Of a stretch of 64,000 nucleotides of DNA, positions 1 to 7,950 are shown piece by piece (position 1 is the stretch's first letter; each line of letters begins with the position of its first letter). The notes under the pieces are model-generated. The model saw only the letters and a program-made list of their open reading frames with translations, did not search any database and was not told the origin of the DNA. The stretch is from Arthrobacter glacialis. GTDB taxonomy: Bacteria; Actinomycetota; Actinomycetes; Actinomycetales; Micrococcaceae. Location: NCBI RefSeq assembly GCF_002909445.1, contig NZ_PPXC01000008.1:62001-126000 (forward strand). Direction: 5' to 3'. The position numbers and the translations under genes were made by a program.

Positions 1-23
1 AACATCTTCTGGTCAGCGCTCAT
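1..23 (-). CDS. Partial gene divergent from the TetR regulator
   Basis: The left edge cuts a minus-strand gene after about seven codons; the complement reads M-S-A-D-Q-K-M. A GAGGAG ribosome-binding site lies about 7 bases before its ATG at position 23. It runs away from the TetR-type gene at 145, so the two share a gap of about 120 bases. A divergent neighbour is the usual target of a TetR repressor, so this is probably the regulated gene, but too little is present to name it. Confidence 0.5.
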
Positions 24-93
24 GGTGAGCTCCTCAAATCACTAGTTCGGGACACGAATCGTTGTGCCGGTCCTAGCGTATGGCGGACCAAAG

Positions 94-113
94 AATAAAT
101 CAACAGTTGTTTA
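94..113. promoter_or_regulatory. Candidate TetR operator in divergent promoter region
   Basis: The AT-rich gap between the two divergent genes holds an imperfect inverted repeat centred on CAAC-A-GTTG with A/T-rich arms. Its place between a TetR gene and a divergent gene fits an operator used for autoregulation and target control. The repeat is short and imperfect, so this rests on position more than sequence. Confidence 0.35.
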
Positions 114-144
114 TATAAATCTTTTTCTGAGGTAGATTGATGCC

Positions 145-777
145 ATGACTAAGCAGAAATCGACTTCTACTGGGCGACGGCGCGGACGCCCCCCAGGCAG
201 CGGGAGCACCCGGAACACCATCCTCGAAGCAGCCCGACGACAATTTGCCACCGAGGGATTCACCACCACAACCATTCGAAGCATCGCCACAGATGCCGAC
301 GTCGACGCATCCCAAGTCATGCAATTTTTCGGATCAAAGGACGCACTTTTCGCCGCCGTCATGTCCATTCCCCCGATGGTTCTTGCCTTGTTCGACACGG
401 CCTTCGAAGGCCCTGACGAGTGCCTTGGGGAGCGTGTGGTCCGCGCTTATCTGCAGGCTTGGGAAGGAACCCCGGAAGAGTCGGAGCCCCTCATGGTCAT
501 GCTGCGCGGAGCCATCGTCAACGACACCGCAAGCAAGCAACTCGCGGACTTCATCCAATCCCGGCTGCTCGATGGAGCGAGAGAGCGAATCGCCGACGAC
601 TCCGAAAGCGCGTTGCGGGCCGGCCTCGCATCATCCATGCTCGTGGGCCTCATCACCAGCCGCCGCATCATCGGCGTCCCCCTCCTAGCCGAGGCCGACC
701 CCGAGGCGGTCATCAGACTAGTTGGCCCGGCAATCCAAGAAATCCTCGCCCCTGGTACGGCCAACCGCGCATCGTGA
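145..777 (+). CDS. TetR/AcrR family transcriptional regulator
   Basis: A 210-residue protein of normal TetR length. After a basic leader (GRRRGRPPG) comes the N-terminal helix-turn-helix domain at about residues 20 to 70, with the family pattern ILEAARRQFATEG, then TTTIRSIA and FGSKDALF. The rest is the helical ligand and dimerisation domain, which is too variable to predict a ligand. The ATG at 145 follows a weak purine-rich stretch. It faces away from a partial gene at the window edge, which is probably its target. It is a DNA-binding repressor acting in the cytoplasm; the family call is firm, the regulon unknown. Confidence 0.85.
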   Translation: MTKQKSTSTGRRRGRPPGSGSTRNTILEAARRQFATEGFTTTTIRSIATDADVDASQVMQFFGSKDALFAAVMSIPPMVLALFDTAFEGPDECLGERVVRAYLQAWEGTPEESEPLMVMLRGAIVNDTASKQLADFIQSRLLDGARERIADDSESALRAGLASSMLVGLITSRRIIGVPLLAEADPEAVIRLVGPAIQEILAPGTANRAS

Positions 778-1017
778 TCCTCCCGTTCCCTCGGAGCCAT
801 AGGAGACTTGCACGCAATACTCGCGTACAGGACGGCGCCCGAAATGGCGGTCTGTGCGTGTTGGATCGACCCGAAGGCTTCCCATCCCGCCGTCGTCCAT
901 GGCATGCGCACTCAGCTACTTCAACGGAATCGATGGCTGCCACGCATCCAAGATGCCAGCCAATAGTGCGTTGACAAGAATCAGCTCACCAGGCTGCTGG
1001 TGGCCAGTTGAAACTGC
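778..1017. other. Gap without a supported gene
   Basis: No reading frame here has a credible start, ribosome-binding site or family resemblance. The stretch separates an intact TetR gene from a second TetR fragment on the other strand and is probably debris from rearrangement. Confidence 0.4.
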
Positions 1018-1291
1018 CTATTCGCGGCCATGTGAGGTGCCCATGTACCTAGGTGACTTGGCGGCGAGACCATGGAGGATGAGGTCGACGCCCGCTAAGA
1101 ACTCTGACCTATCATCGTGGGTTTGGAGGCGTGAGGCCATACTCCGGGTGAAGATCCACTCCTCAGGGTCAAGCGCCGCCCAGTGCGCGCTGATCGAGGC
1201 GAGCGAGTTCGCTCTGCCAAGGGACGCCTCGGGCGAACGGGAGGTGGCTGCTTCTTGGCTGCCTGCTCCGATGATATAGATCAGCAGAGTA
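1018..1291 (-). pseudogene. TetR-family regulator, C-terminal fragment
   Basis: Read on the minus strand, this stretch encodes about 90 residues resembling the C-terminal ligand-binding domain of TetR proteins of the tetracycline-repressor type: segments such as SAHWAALDPEEW, then SRLQTHDDRSEFLAGVDLIL and HGLAA. No helix-turn-helix domain is attached. Upstream, the frame runs straight into the truncated IS256 transposase on the other strand near 1290, so the N-terminal half was probably lost in the rearrangement that brought the IS there. It is not expected to work as a regulator. The homology is judged by eye on the C-terminal pattern. Confidence 0.55.
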
Positions 1292-2407
1292 GACGTAGCC
1301 CCCTTCGAACGCTCCGAGGCGCGCACTACCCAGCGAAACGGCTCCCGAACCAGGACGTTGACGACCACAGCCGGGGATTTGAACCTGAAGATCCCCAAGC
1401 TGCGGAACGGATCGTTCTTCCCTGCATTGCTCGAACGGCGCCGTCGCGTTGACCAGGCCCTCTACGCCGTGGTGATGGAGGCCTATCTGCACGGGGTTTC
1501 CACCCGCAAGGTCGACGATCTAGTCAAGGCGCTCGGGGCCGACACCGGGATTTCCAAGTCCGAAGTCTCCCGGATCTGCGAGGACCTGGACCATGAAGTC
1601 GGTGCTTTCCGTGACCGTGACATCTCCGCCATGGACTACCCGTACGTGTTCCTCGATGCGCCCTACTGCAAGGCCAGGGTCGGGCACCGGGTCGTCTCCC
1701 AAGCCGTCGTGGTCGCTTTCGGGGTGGCTGCGGACGGGCGCCGGGAAGTCCTTGGCTTCGATGTTGGCGACAGCGAGAACGAAGGTTTCTGGACCGCGTT
1801 CCTGCGTTCCATGAAAACCCGTGGACTCGACGGAGTGAAGCTGGCGATCTCCGACGCCCACCTAGGCTTGAAGAAGGCTATCGCCACGGTCTTCCAGGGC
1901 GCTTCCTGGCAGCGGTGCCGGGTGCATTTCATGCGTAACGTACTCTCGATCGTGCCCAAGGGTTCCCAGGACATGGTCGGCTCAATCATCCGCACCGCCT
2001 TCGCCCAACCCGACGCCGAACACGTGAATACCCAGTTCGATGAAGTCACGAGGATGCTGAACAAGTCCCATCCTAAAGTCGCCGCAATGCTCGGCGACGC
2101 CCGGGAAGACGTGCTCGCGTTCACCGGTTTCCCGACCAGGCACTGGCGCCAGATCTGGTCTACCAACCCCATGGAACGGGTCAACAAGGAAATCAAACGA
2201 CGAACCGATGTCGTCGGGGCCTTCCCCAACCCTGCGGCCCTGCTCCGGCTCGCCGGCGCCGTCCTCGTCGAGCAACACGACGAATGGGAAGCCGGGGACC
2301 GCCGCTACCTCTCCGAGGCCTCAATGACCGAACTCAAAACCATGAACACCACAACACCTGACCCGGTCGAGGAAGGAATTTTGCTCCCAGAACTCACTGC
2401 AGCATAA
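1292..2407 (+). pseudogene. IS256-family transposase, N-terminally truncated
   Basis: The protein matches IS256-type mutator transposases from about residue 70 to the C-terminus. The DDE catalytic set is present: D in VFLDAPY, D in ISDAHLG and E in NPMERVNKE, with the CRVHFMRN motif between the last two. Homology begins at APFERSEART near 1298, upstream of the first usable start (TTG at 1358), and a stop codon lies at 1277, so about 70 N-terminal residues that help bind the IS ends are missing. The catalytic core looks intact but the element is probably unable to move on its own. Confidence 0.75.
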
Positions 2408-2466
2408 TCAAAGCACTGACCCGCACGGTGTTGAGGAAAACTCCACCACTCCACGGGACGCAACCG
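1292..2466 (+). mobile_element. IS256-family element, 5' truncated
   Basis: The block carries an IS256-type transposase missing its N-terminal part, followed by about 60 noncoding bases ending in a CCACTCCACGGGACGCAACC-like segment typical of an IS256 right end. The left end is missing at the TetR-fragment junction near 1290. On the right it abuts an IS3 remnant that lacks orfB, which suggests the IS256 inserted into that IS3 and later lost its left end. The exact ends are estimates. Confidence 0.6.
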
Positions 2467-3042
2467 AGGGCAATCACGGCACTGACTTTCAGAGCGGTGT
2501 CTGGTTCCTCAAGGCCTGTACTTTTTTTAGATAGGCGTTCTCTGCCTGCAGACGCTGGTTCTCGCGGCGTAGCTTCTCCAGCTCGCTGACTTCGACCGAT
2601 GGGGTCCCAGGCACAGATTTGGGTCGGCCCTTGGCCTTGGGGCGCAGGCCCTCCTCGCCATAGTCCCGATAGGCGCGGATCCATGCTCGCAAGAGGTCTA
2701 GGGAACTGAGCTGATGCATCCGGGCAAGGTCCTGCCGCGTCACCTCACCGTCGAGATATTGTCGAACAACCGCCAGCTTGAACTCAAAGGAATGCACCTG
2801 CTTGGTTGGTTTCTTGTCCAATGCTGCCCTACCCCAGATCTTGAACCGACTCTCCAACTTGCAGATAGCCGACATGCTGACTCCCAGCCTTGGGGATACC
2901 GCGCGATACCCAAACCCTTCCTCAAACAGATCGACGGCAGCTAGCCGCTGCTCGGCAGTCAATGAACTATGTGGATGCATGAAGAACTCCCCGAAAGTAA
3001 TGATCTGAATTAATCAGTCCAACTTCCGGGGAGCAGTTCATG
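2467..3042 (-). mobile_element. IS3-family (IS150-type) remnant with orfA only
   Basis: One end is clear: on the minus strand the sequence from 3042 starts TGAACTGCTCCCCGGAAGTT, matching the end of the related remnant at 10343 and the general IS150-type pattern. The element carries orfA but no orfB integrase; its inner part stops where the IS256 right end begins. It is therefore a left-end remnant left after IS256 insertion and deletion. Confidence 0.6.
2489..2980 (-). CDS. IS3-family OrfA (helix-turn-helix transposase subunit)
   Basis: A 163-residue protein with two helix-turn-helix units, a first one at about residues 10 to 45 (GYRAVSPRLGVS) and a second at about 70 to 115 (SFEFKLAVVRQYLDGE), and a C-terminal leucine-zipper segment (VSELEKLRRENQRLQAENAY). 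In IS150-type elements OrfA binds DNA, and ribosomal frameshifting near its end fuses it to OrfB, the DDE integrase. Here the frame ends in QALRNQTPL and no orfB follows, because the IS256 element starts about 25 bases beyond. The protein alone cannot catalyse transposition but might still bind or inhibit related elements. Confidence 0.7.
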   Translation of the reverse strand: MHPHSSLTAEQRLAAVDLFEEGFGYRAVSPRLGVSMSAICKLESRFKIWGRAALDKKPTKQVHSFEFKLAVVRQYLDGEVTRQDLARMHQLSSLDLLRAWIRAYRDYGEEGLRPKAKGRPKSVPGTPSVEVSELEKLRRENQRLQAENAYLKKVQALRNQTPL

Positions 3043-3068
3043 AGGGCAGTTGGCCACTTCGTTTTAAA

Positions 3069-3110
3069 GACCACAAGGACAATCTGAGAACTTACTGGGC
3101 ACTTGTGGTC
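3069..3110 (-). terminator. Possible terminator downstream of the surface-protein gene
   Basis: GACCACAAG at 3069 to 3077 and CTTGTGGTC at 3102 to 3110 form a 9-bp inverted repeat around a 24-base spacer. On the minus strand it is followed by TTTAAAA. It lies just past the surface-protein stop codon. The long loop makes this weak as an intrinsic terminator. Confidence 0.35.
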
Positions 3111-3127
3111 GCCCCGCGATTAGTTCT

Positions 3128-5104
3128 CTAGCTCTGCGTTCGACGGCGCCGGATGACCAGCAAGGCACCGCCAAGCAGAACTAACGCAAGGCCCGCAATG
3201 CCAATGCCGAATGCCTGAACACCTGTGGAGGCAAGAGGACCGTTGCTAGCTTCCGGGGCAGGAGGCGGAGAACTGACAGCTCCAGGTGACGGGGCCGGGG
3301 TGACCGGCTTCACAGCCCCCGGAACATAAGTGACAGTCACGGCTGCCTCGGTGTTGTTTCCACGCACATCAGTGACCTGGTAGGTCACATCAGTCGGGTT
3401 ACCGGAGAAGCCAGCCTCGGGTGTGAACGTCACAGCACCGGTTACAGGATCAACAGTCCACGTACCCTCACCCGGTACGACAAGCTCGGAAACCGGCTTA
3501 CCGTCACCGTCAAAGAGCTTCACCGTGGTCGGATCAAGGTCGCCCTTGTCATTACCCAACACAGGAACCTTCACAGCAGAACCCTGAACATTATTCAGCG
3601 ACTCATCCTTCACAGCCCCCGGAACATAAGTGACAGTCACGGCTGCCTCGGTGTTGTTTCCACGCACATCAGTGACCTGGTAGGTCACATCAGTCGGGTT
3701 ACCGGAGAAGCCAGCCTCGGGTGTGAACGTCACAGCACCGGTTACAGGATCAACAGTCCACGTACCCTCACCCGGTACGACAAGCTCGGAAACCGGCTTA
3801 CCGTCACCGTCAAAGAGCTTCACCGTGGTCGGATCAAGGTCGCCCTTGTCATTACCCAACACAGGAACCTTCACAGCAGAACCCTGAACATTATTCAGCG
3901 ACTCATCCTTCACAGCACTAGGGGCCGGGTATGGTGCCGTGGTGAAACTGCAGGAGACGTTTTGCACGCCTTTGGGAATGGTAAAGGACCCGGATGCGCC
4001 GGGGCCGGAGGCGATGACTGCATCAGTGGCAGGATCTACGCACTTCCAGGAAGTCTCATAGAGTGCTGGATTGGTTGTCCCGGCGGGTGTCTGTTCGACG
4101 GTGTAGGTCTCACCAGGAAGAATGAGTAATGGGCCCACAATCTTGGATTCATCGTCGCCGGTCGTCGTGACTGTGTTGCCGGTGCTGATTCCGCCACCGC
4201 CGATAGTAACTGTGAACTGGTCTGTGTCATTGATGCGTTCCGCGGGTAGTTCAACCTGGACGGAACCGGTGAACGGCAGTGACCGGGAGCCGAGGTCGGT
4301 GATGGCGACGTCAAGAGTTTTTCTCTCAAGGACCTGGCCGGTGACCGGGTTGACCCTGAGGAAGCCGTTGGCTCCGCCGCCGGCGACGTAGAGGAAGCCA
4401 TCTTTGGCAAAAGCCATGGAATTTAGCGCTACACCGGTCGCGATTTGCGGGCCGACTTTGACAGCCGCTCCTCCACTGGAGGTCAGTTGGCCTGCGTCCA
4501 CACGGTAAATCTGACCCGCCGCGGCACTGCTGGCCACGAAGTACATGTTCCCGAGGCTGTCGAATGCGAGGTCACCATTGCCGCCCGGAGGGGCGTCCGC
4601 TGTGACGGGGATTGTCGTCGTTGCAAGCTTGTTCGTTGCAGGGTCGAATGTCTTGAATACGAAGTTGTTGCCGCCTCCAGCAGCTTGCCCGCCGAAGTAG
4701 AAGATACCGTTGGTGGGATTAACTCCACCCATGGTGTTGGGCACCGCAGGGGTTGCCCTGGCGGTGGTCTCCCAAAGCTCGGTCGATGCCGTGTATTCGA
4801 AAATGCTGGTGCCGTTGGTTAGCAGGAGCTTGTTGCCGTCGTTGGTGAGGCCAATTTGGTTTAGCCCGGTCACTCCACCTGGCACTTGCAATACAAGTGA
4901 GGTCGTGCCCGTGGCCAGATTAACAGAGACGATGTTGGAACCACCCGACTGAGTGGCGTACATCCCTGTGTCAGGGAAAGCAGCAGCCGCGAACGCAGCC
5001 TGCGGGATGATAATGAAAGCCCCGGTAACTAAGGCTGCGGCCAGCCCTGCACCGCCAGCCTTCTTCAGGTAACTGTTGCCGACGGATTGTTTCGGTGATC
5101 GCAA
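3128..5104 (-). CDS. Sortase-anchored surface protein (LASTG) with tandem CshA-type repeats
   Basis: A 658-residue exported wall protein. A twin-lysine signal peptide with hydrophobic core ends near AAFAAAAF (about residue 42). Residues 45 to 270 resemble the YVTN-like propeller repeats of actinobacterial surface proteins (NIVSVNLATG, then DGNKLLLTNGTS). Residues about 275 to 390 form a beta-sandwich segment resembling prealbumin-like domains. Two 100-residue CshA-type fibril repeats follow (DESLNNVQGSAVKVPVLGND to VTDVRGNN), identical to each other. A Pro/Ala linker leads to LASTG at about 624, a hydrophobic helix and RRRR, a sorting signal of the class E type. The TTG start at 5104 has a strong GAGGAG site 8 to 9 bases upstream. 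Likely an adhesin; the ligand is unknown. It is flanked by mobile DNA. Confidence 0.8.
   Translation of the reverse strand: MRSPKQSVGNSYLKKAGGAGLAAALVTGAFIIIPQAAFAAAAFPDTGMYATQSGGSNIVSVNLATGTTSLVLQVPGGVTGLNQIGLTNDGNKLLLTNGTSIFEYTASTELWETTARATPAVPNTMGGVNPTNGIFYFGGQAAGGGNNFVFKTFDPATNKLATTTIPVTADAPPGGNGDLAFDSLGNMYFVASSAAAGQIYRVDAGQLTSSGGAAVKVGPQIATGVALNSMAFAKDGFLYVAGGGANGFLRVNPVTGQVLERKTLDVAITDLGSRSLPFTGSVQVELPAERINDTDQFTVTIGGGGISTGNTVTTTGDDESKIVGPLLILPGETYTVEQTPAGTTNPALYETSWKCVDPATDAVIASGPGASGSFTIPKGVQNVSCSFTTAPYPAPSAVKDESLNNVQGSAVKVPVLGNDKGDLDPTTVKLFDGDGKPVSELVVPGEGTWTVDPVTGAVTFTPEAGFSGNPTDVTYQVTDVRGNNTEAAVTVTYVPGAVKDESLNNVQGSAVKVPVLGNDKGDLDPTTVKLFDGDGKPVSELVVPGEGTWTVDPVTGAVTFTPEAGFSGNPTDVTYQVTDVRGNNTEAAVTVTYVPGAVKPVTPAPSPGAVSSPPPAPEASNGPLASTGVQAFGIGIAGLALVLLGGALLVIRRRRTQS
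3308..3916. repeat. Two identical 300-bp tandem repeats inside the surface-protein gene
   Basis: The sequence from 3311 to 3610 is repeated at 3611 to 3910 with no base change that I can find, and the match runs a few bases past both ends. Each unit codes for one 100-residue CshA-type module. Identity even at silent positions means a very recent duplication or ongoing homogenisation, and the number of modules may vary between cells. Confidence 0.92.
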
Positions 5105-5591
5105 GATTTAATTCTCCTCGGGCGGGCAAATGTCCGCTAAGTACTTTTTTGTTATTTTTTTCTACTTAGAAAATCTAAGGTACAAAACAAGCTACAAAAA
5201 ATCTCACGAGGATGACACCTATGTGCCTGTTGGCCGAACCTTAACCTCAACCACTGCACCAGCCACGGTGTTATCCATAGCAGTTCGATACACTCTGCAC
5301 GATTGTTACGTTTCATTACGACCAATGACGGCGCCTGGCCACTTTGCTTCATCACCCGTTGGCTCAAGACAGTCTGCCTTGTCTTCACCTACCAACGAGC
5401 AGACATGATCTGAAGCAGTCACGTAGAGGGTTGGCGACGGATGGGCTCCGGGCGTTAGATCGATGTTAAGATTTCAACGAAGTGGAGAGCGCGGAACTCG
5501 GGTCATTCAACCCACTTTGAATACTTCAACACCTTGGTTCGGCTCTCTTCGCTTCACCTGCTCGTAGCGTCGGGAACGACCCCCGCATGGA
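5105..5591. other. Gap holding the surface-protein promoter region
   Basis: The part next to the surface gene (about 5140 to 5210) is unusually AT-rich for this genome, with T-tracts and TTAGAAAATCTAA, an 11 to 13 base palindrome, and probably holds the promoter of the surface gene. I see no supported gene; frames on either strand have no recognisable product. Confidence 0.4.
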
Positions 5592-6053
5592 TTACTCGAC
5601 GAATTCGGCCACCGCAGAGGGCCATAACATTTCACCCGATCGGCCCTGCTCGGAGCCCTTGGGGTCCGATACGTAACATACGGCTCGATTCACCGGACAT
5701 AGCTGGTCAGCGGTTTCCCGTAACTGTTGGGGTTGAAAGGGTTTGGTCAGGTACGCGGCCGCCCCTGAGGATATGCTGGCCACCTCATCATCGGTCCCCG
5801 CGCGGCCAATCAGGAACAGCAACGGGGCCTTGGATACCCTCCGGATCTGGCGTGCGACTTCGTGGCCACTCATGTCAGGTAACCCGATATCCAAAGTCAC
5901 CAGCACAGGATCCAGATTTCCTGCAGCTACAACACCTTCTGCACCCGAAGCGACAGCATGGACTTCGAACCCCGATCGAGTCAAAATAGCGCTGATCAAA
6001 TCCCGAATGTCCCAGTCATCTTCGATAACTAGACAAACTCCTCGCGAACTCAT
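5592..6053 (-). CDS. Single-domain response regulator receiver protein
   Basis: A 153-residue protein with one CheY-like receiver domain: acidic pocket E11-D12-D13 (VIEDDWD), phospho-acceptor D55 (VTLDIGLPD) and the conserved lysine in YLTKPF near residue 105. The receiver resembles those of OmpR-type regulators, but the winged-helix output domain normally attached is absent; a short unrelated tail (about residues 118 to 153) replaces it. No histidine kinase is adjacent. The ATG at 6053 has no strong ribosome-binding site. It could be a phosphate sink, a stand-alone signalling protein or a truncated OmpR-type regulator; the odd tail favours truncation. Confidence 0.65.
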   Translation of the reverse strand: MSSRGVCLVIEDDWDIRDLISAILTRSGFEVHAVASGAEGVVAAGNLDPVLVTLDIGLPDMSGHEVARQIRRVSKAPLLFLIGRAGTDDEVASISSGAAAYLTKPFQPQQLRETADQLCPVNRAVCYVSDPKGSEQGRSGEMLWPSAVAEFVE

Positions 6054-6069
6054 GGCACCCCCGGCGCAG

Positions 6070-6267
6070 TCAGCCCAAGTCTAAACTCAACCAAACTGCC
6101 ATAATCAACCCGATCCCTGCCAGCGCCTGCCAGTAAGACCCTAAGCGGAGCGATACAGAAATCCAGACCAAGGATTCATCAGCTTCCCAGGCTCCGCATG
6201 CAGCCAACACTTCCCGAACCCAGGGCATCCCCGGATCGCACCAGTGAGGGTTGTCTATAAGGGACAC
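6070..6267 (-). CDS. Small hypothetical protein with C-terminal hydrophobic segment
   Basis: A possible 65-residue protein starting at GTG 6267 and ending in one hydrophobic helix (WQALAGIGLIMAVWLSLDLG). The frame stays open upstream for another 24 codons (LIPYGKGYRYSVALLADP) to a stop at about 6338, but there is no ATG and no clear ribosome-binding site, so either the start is CTG/GTG or the gene has lost its beginning. I do not recognise the family. It lies between an orphan receiver protein and a small lipoprotein on the same strand. Confidence 0.3.
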   Translation of the reverse strand: MSLIDNPHWCDPGMPWVREVLAACGAWEADESLVWISVSLRLGSYWQALAGIGLIMAVWLSLDLG

Positions 6268-6344
6268 CGGATCAGCAAGTAAGGCAACGGAATAGCGGTA
6301 GCCCTTCCCATAAGGAATGAGGTTCAGCTGATACGCCTAGCTGG

Positions 6345-6770
6345 TCAGTTCACTGAGACGAGCGTTGACCAGGCTACGTCGATCACACATAGACCACCAT
6401 CTGTCTCACGGTAGAAGACGTTTCCCGGATAGTCGGTGCCGGGCACTGCGCCCTCCGGGAGACCTTCGAGGTTGATGCTCCACTGAGGGTCGAGCGCCAC
6501 TTGGTCGTCCCAATACTCCGGGGAAAACTTTTCCGGTTCACCCGCCGAGAGCCCTGACCAATCGCTGGGCGTGCCGAGATCTGCTACGGAATCCATGCAA
6601 TCAATGTCTGACGTTTCACCCGAAGCTAAGTCACTCACGAGCTTCTCGGTCGCTTGAATCACCTGGGCGCCATCGCCTCCCCAGATCAGTGGGTCAATTG
6701 AACATCCAGTCAATAGTGCCGCGAGAGCACCCAGTGAAAGTCCGTAAACGGATCTGCGAATCGGTGTCAT
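6345..6770 (-). CDS. Small secreted lipoprotein of unknown function
   Basis: A 141-residue protein with a lipoprotein signal peptide: basic N-terminus (MTPIRRSVYG), hydrophobic core and lipobox LTGC with the modified cysteine at residue 23. The mature part is acidic and rich in Asp, Trp and Ser, with two further cysteines (DIDCMDS and GLCVIDV) that could form a disulfide. It would be anchored on the outer face of the membrane. I do not recognise the domain. Short proteins of this kind are common and often strain-specific in Micrococcaceae. Confidence 0.6.
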   Translation of the reverse strand: MTPIRRSVYGLSLGALAALLTGCSIDPLIWGGDGAQVIQATEKLVSDLASGETSDIDCMDSVADLGTPSDWSGLSAGEPEKFSPEYWDDQVALDPQWSINLEGLPEGAVPGTDYPGNVFYRETDGGLCVIDVAWSTLVSVN

Positions 6771-6844
6771 GCTTCGAATCTACCCCCCACACCTACCCGG
6801 CCTGCCATGAAAAACAATCAACGGAATGTAGCGCCCGGTAAAGG

Positions 6845-6857
6845 TTCCGCCTGCGGA
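6845..6857. repeat. Intergenic palindrome (TTCCGCCTGCGGA), copy 1
   Basis: TCCGC-CT-GCGGA is a small perfect hairpin in the gap between the lipoprotein and the NmrA-type gene. The same or a near-identical hairpin, preceded by GTT, recurs near 22770 and 23800, and a variant lies at 29700, all in gene gaps. The remainder of this gap (6771 to 7056) holds the NmrA-type promoter and no supported gene. Confidence 0.55.
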
Positions 6858-7056
6858 TGCCTAAGAGCAGTGTCCAGGACTTCGGACACCAGTGCAGTCG
6901 GCTTCGGAAAATGACAGCTATTGAGCTCATGGTTACCTGGGCAAAAATGACCGTTTTGGGTGGGTGCGTTGAATAGGACGGAACATGCCCCATTGGATCG
7001 GGAACTATCAGGGTGCGGGCTTGGTAACCTCAGAAACAGTGAAAGAAGGAGTTCTG

Positions 7057-7950
7057 ATGGTTGAGGAATTGATTCTGGTGACCGGGGCTACGGGCAATAT
7101 CGGCCGGGTCGTGGTCGATCAGTTGTTGGCCGCGGGGCTGCGGGTTCGGGCCGCGGGTCGTACCGTGGAGTCTGTGAGGGGAATGTTTGGGCAGCGGGTT
7201 GAGGCCGTCGCCATGGACTTCACCGACGAGGCGACGTGGCCCGGGGCATTTGCTGGGGTCAAGCGCATGTTTCTGCTGCGTCCACCACAGTTGGGCAAGC
7301 CGAAGAAGCAAATCGTTCCCGCCCTTGAATATGCCCGCGCCCAGGGCGTCGAGCAGGTGGTGTTTTTGTCCCTGCAAGGTGCGGAGAAGAACAAGGTCGT
7401 CCCGCACGCATCCATCGAAGCATGGTTGCGTACTTCCGGTGTTGACTGGACCTTTGTGAGGGCTTCCTTTTTCCACCAGAATCTTTCCACAACACATTTG
7501 TCCGATATCCGCGACCGCGATGAGCTCCTGATCCCGGCCGGCCGGGGAGCGACAGCGTTTGTGGATGGGGAAGACGTCGGAGCCGTAGCCGCCGCCGAGC
7601 TGCTGAACCCCGCCGGTCATCGCAACACCGCCTGGACCGTCACCGGGCATGAAGCCCTGACCTATGAACAGATCGCACGGATACTGACTCGTGAGCTTGG
7701 CCGCCCCATCAGGTACGCCAGGCCCGGCATCCTCCGATACCTCCGACACGCGCGTCGAACCCTTGGCATGCCGTGGGGCATGGTGTGGGTGACGGCCGCC
7801 ATCTACACCACAGCTCGTTTTGGATTGGCCGATGCCTTGACCGATACCGTGCACGAAGTATTAGGCCGAGATCCGATCAGCTTCGCCGAGTTCGCGCATC
7901 GGGAACGCGAAATCTGGACCTTACCGGCGCCCACAAAGGAGAATCCATGA
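7057..7950 (+). CDS. NmrA-like NAD(P)-binding oxidoreductase
   Basis: A 297-residue atypical short-chain dehydrogenase of the NmrA/QOR2 type. The N-terminal Rossmann fold has LVTGATGNIGR (GxxGxxG) at about residues 6 to 16 and AAGRT after the second strand. The active-site YxxxK of classical enzymes is not obvious, as is usual for this subgroup, whose members bind NAD(P)(H) and either reduce quinones or sense redox state. I place the start at ATG 7057, which has AGAAGGAG just upstream; an upstream ATG at 6985 lacks such a site. The next NAD(P)-binding gene overlaps the stop by ATGA, so the two form an operon. Confidence 0.8.
   Translation: MVEELILVTGATGNIGRVVVDQLLAAGLRVRAAGRTVESVRGMFGQRVEAVAMDFTDEATWPGAFAGVKRMFLLRPPQLGKPKKQIVPALEYARAQGVEQVVFLSLQGAEKNKVVPHASIEAWLRTSGVDWTFVRASFFHQNLSTTHLSDIRDRDELLIPAGRGATAFVDGEDVGAVAAAELLNPAGHRNTAWTVTGHEALTYEQIARILTRELGRPIRYARPGILRYLRHARRTLGMPWGMVWVTAAIYTTARFGLADALTDTVHEVLGRDPISFAEFAHREREIWTLPAPTKENP

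Noticed and set aside
3308-3916. CRISPR-like repeats
   Set aside because: The repeats are 300 bp, adjacent without spacers and coding for a protein module.
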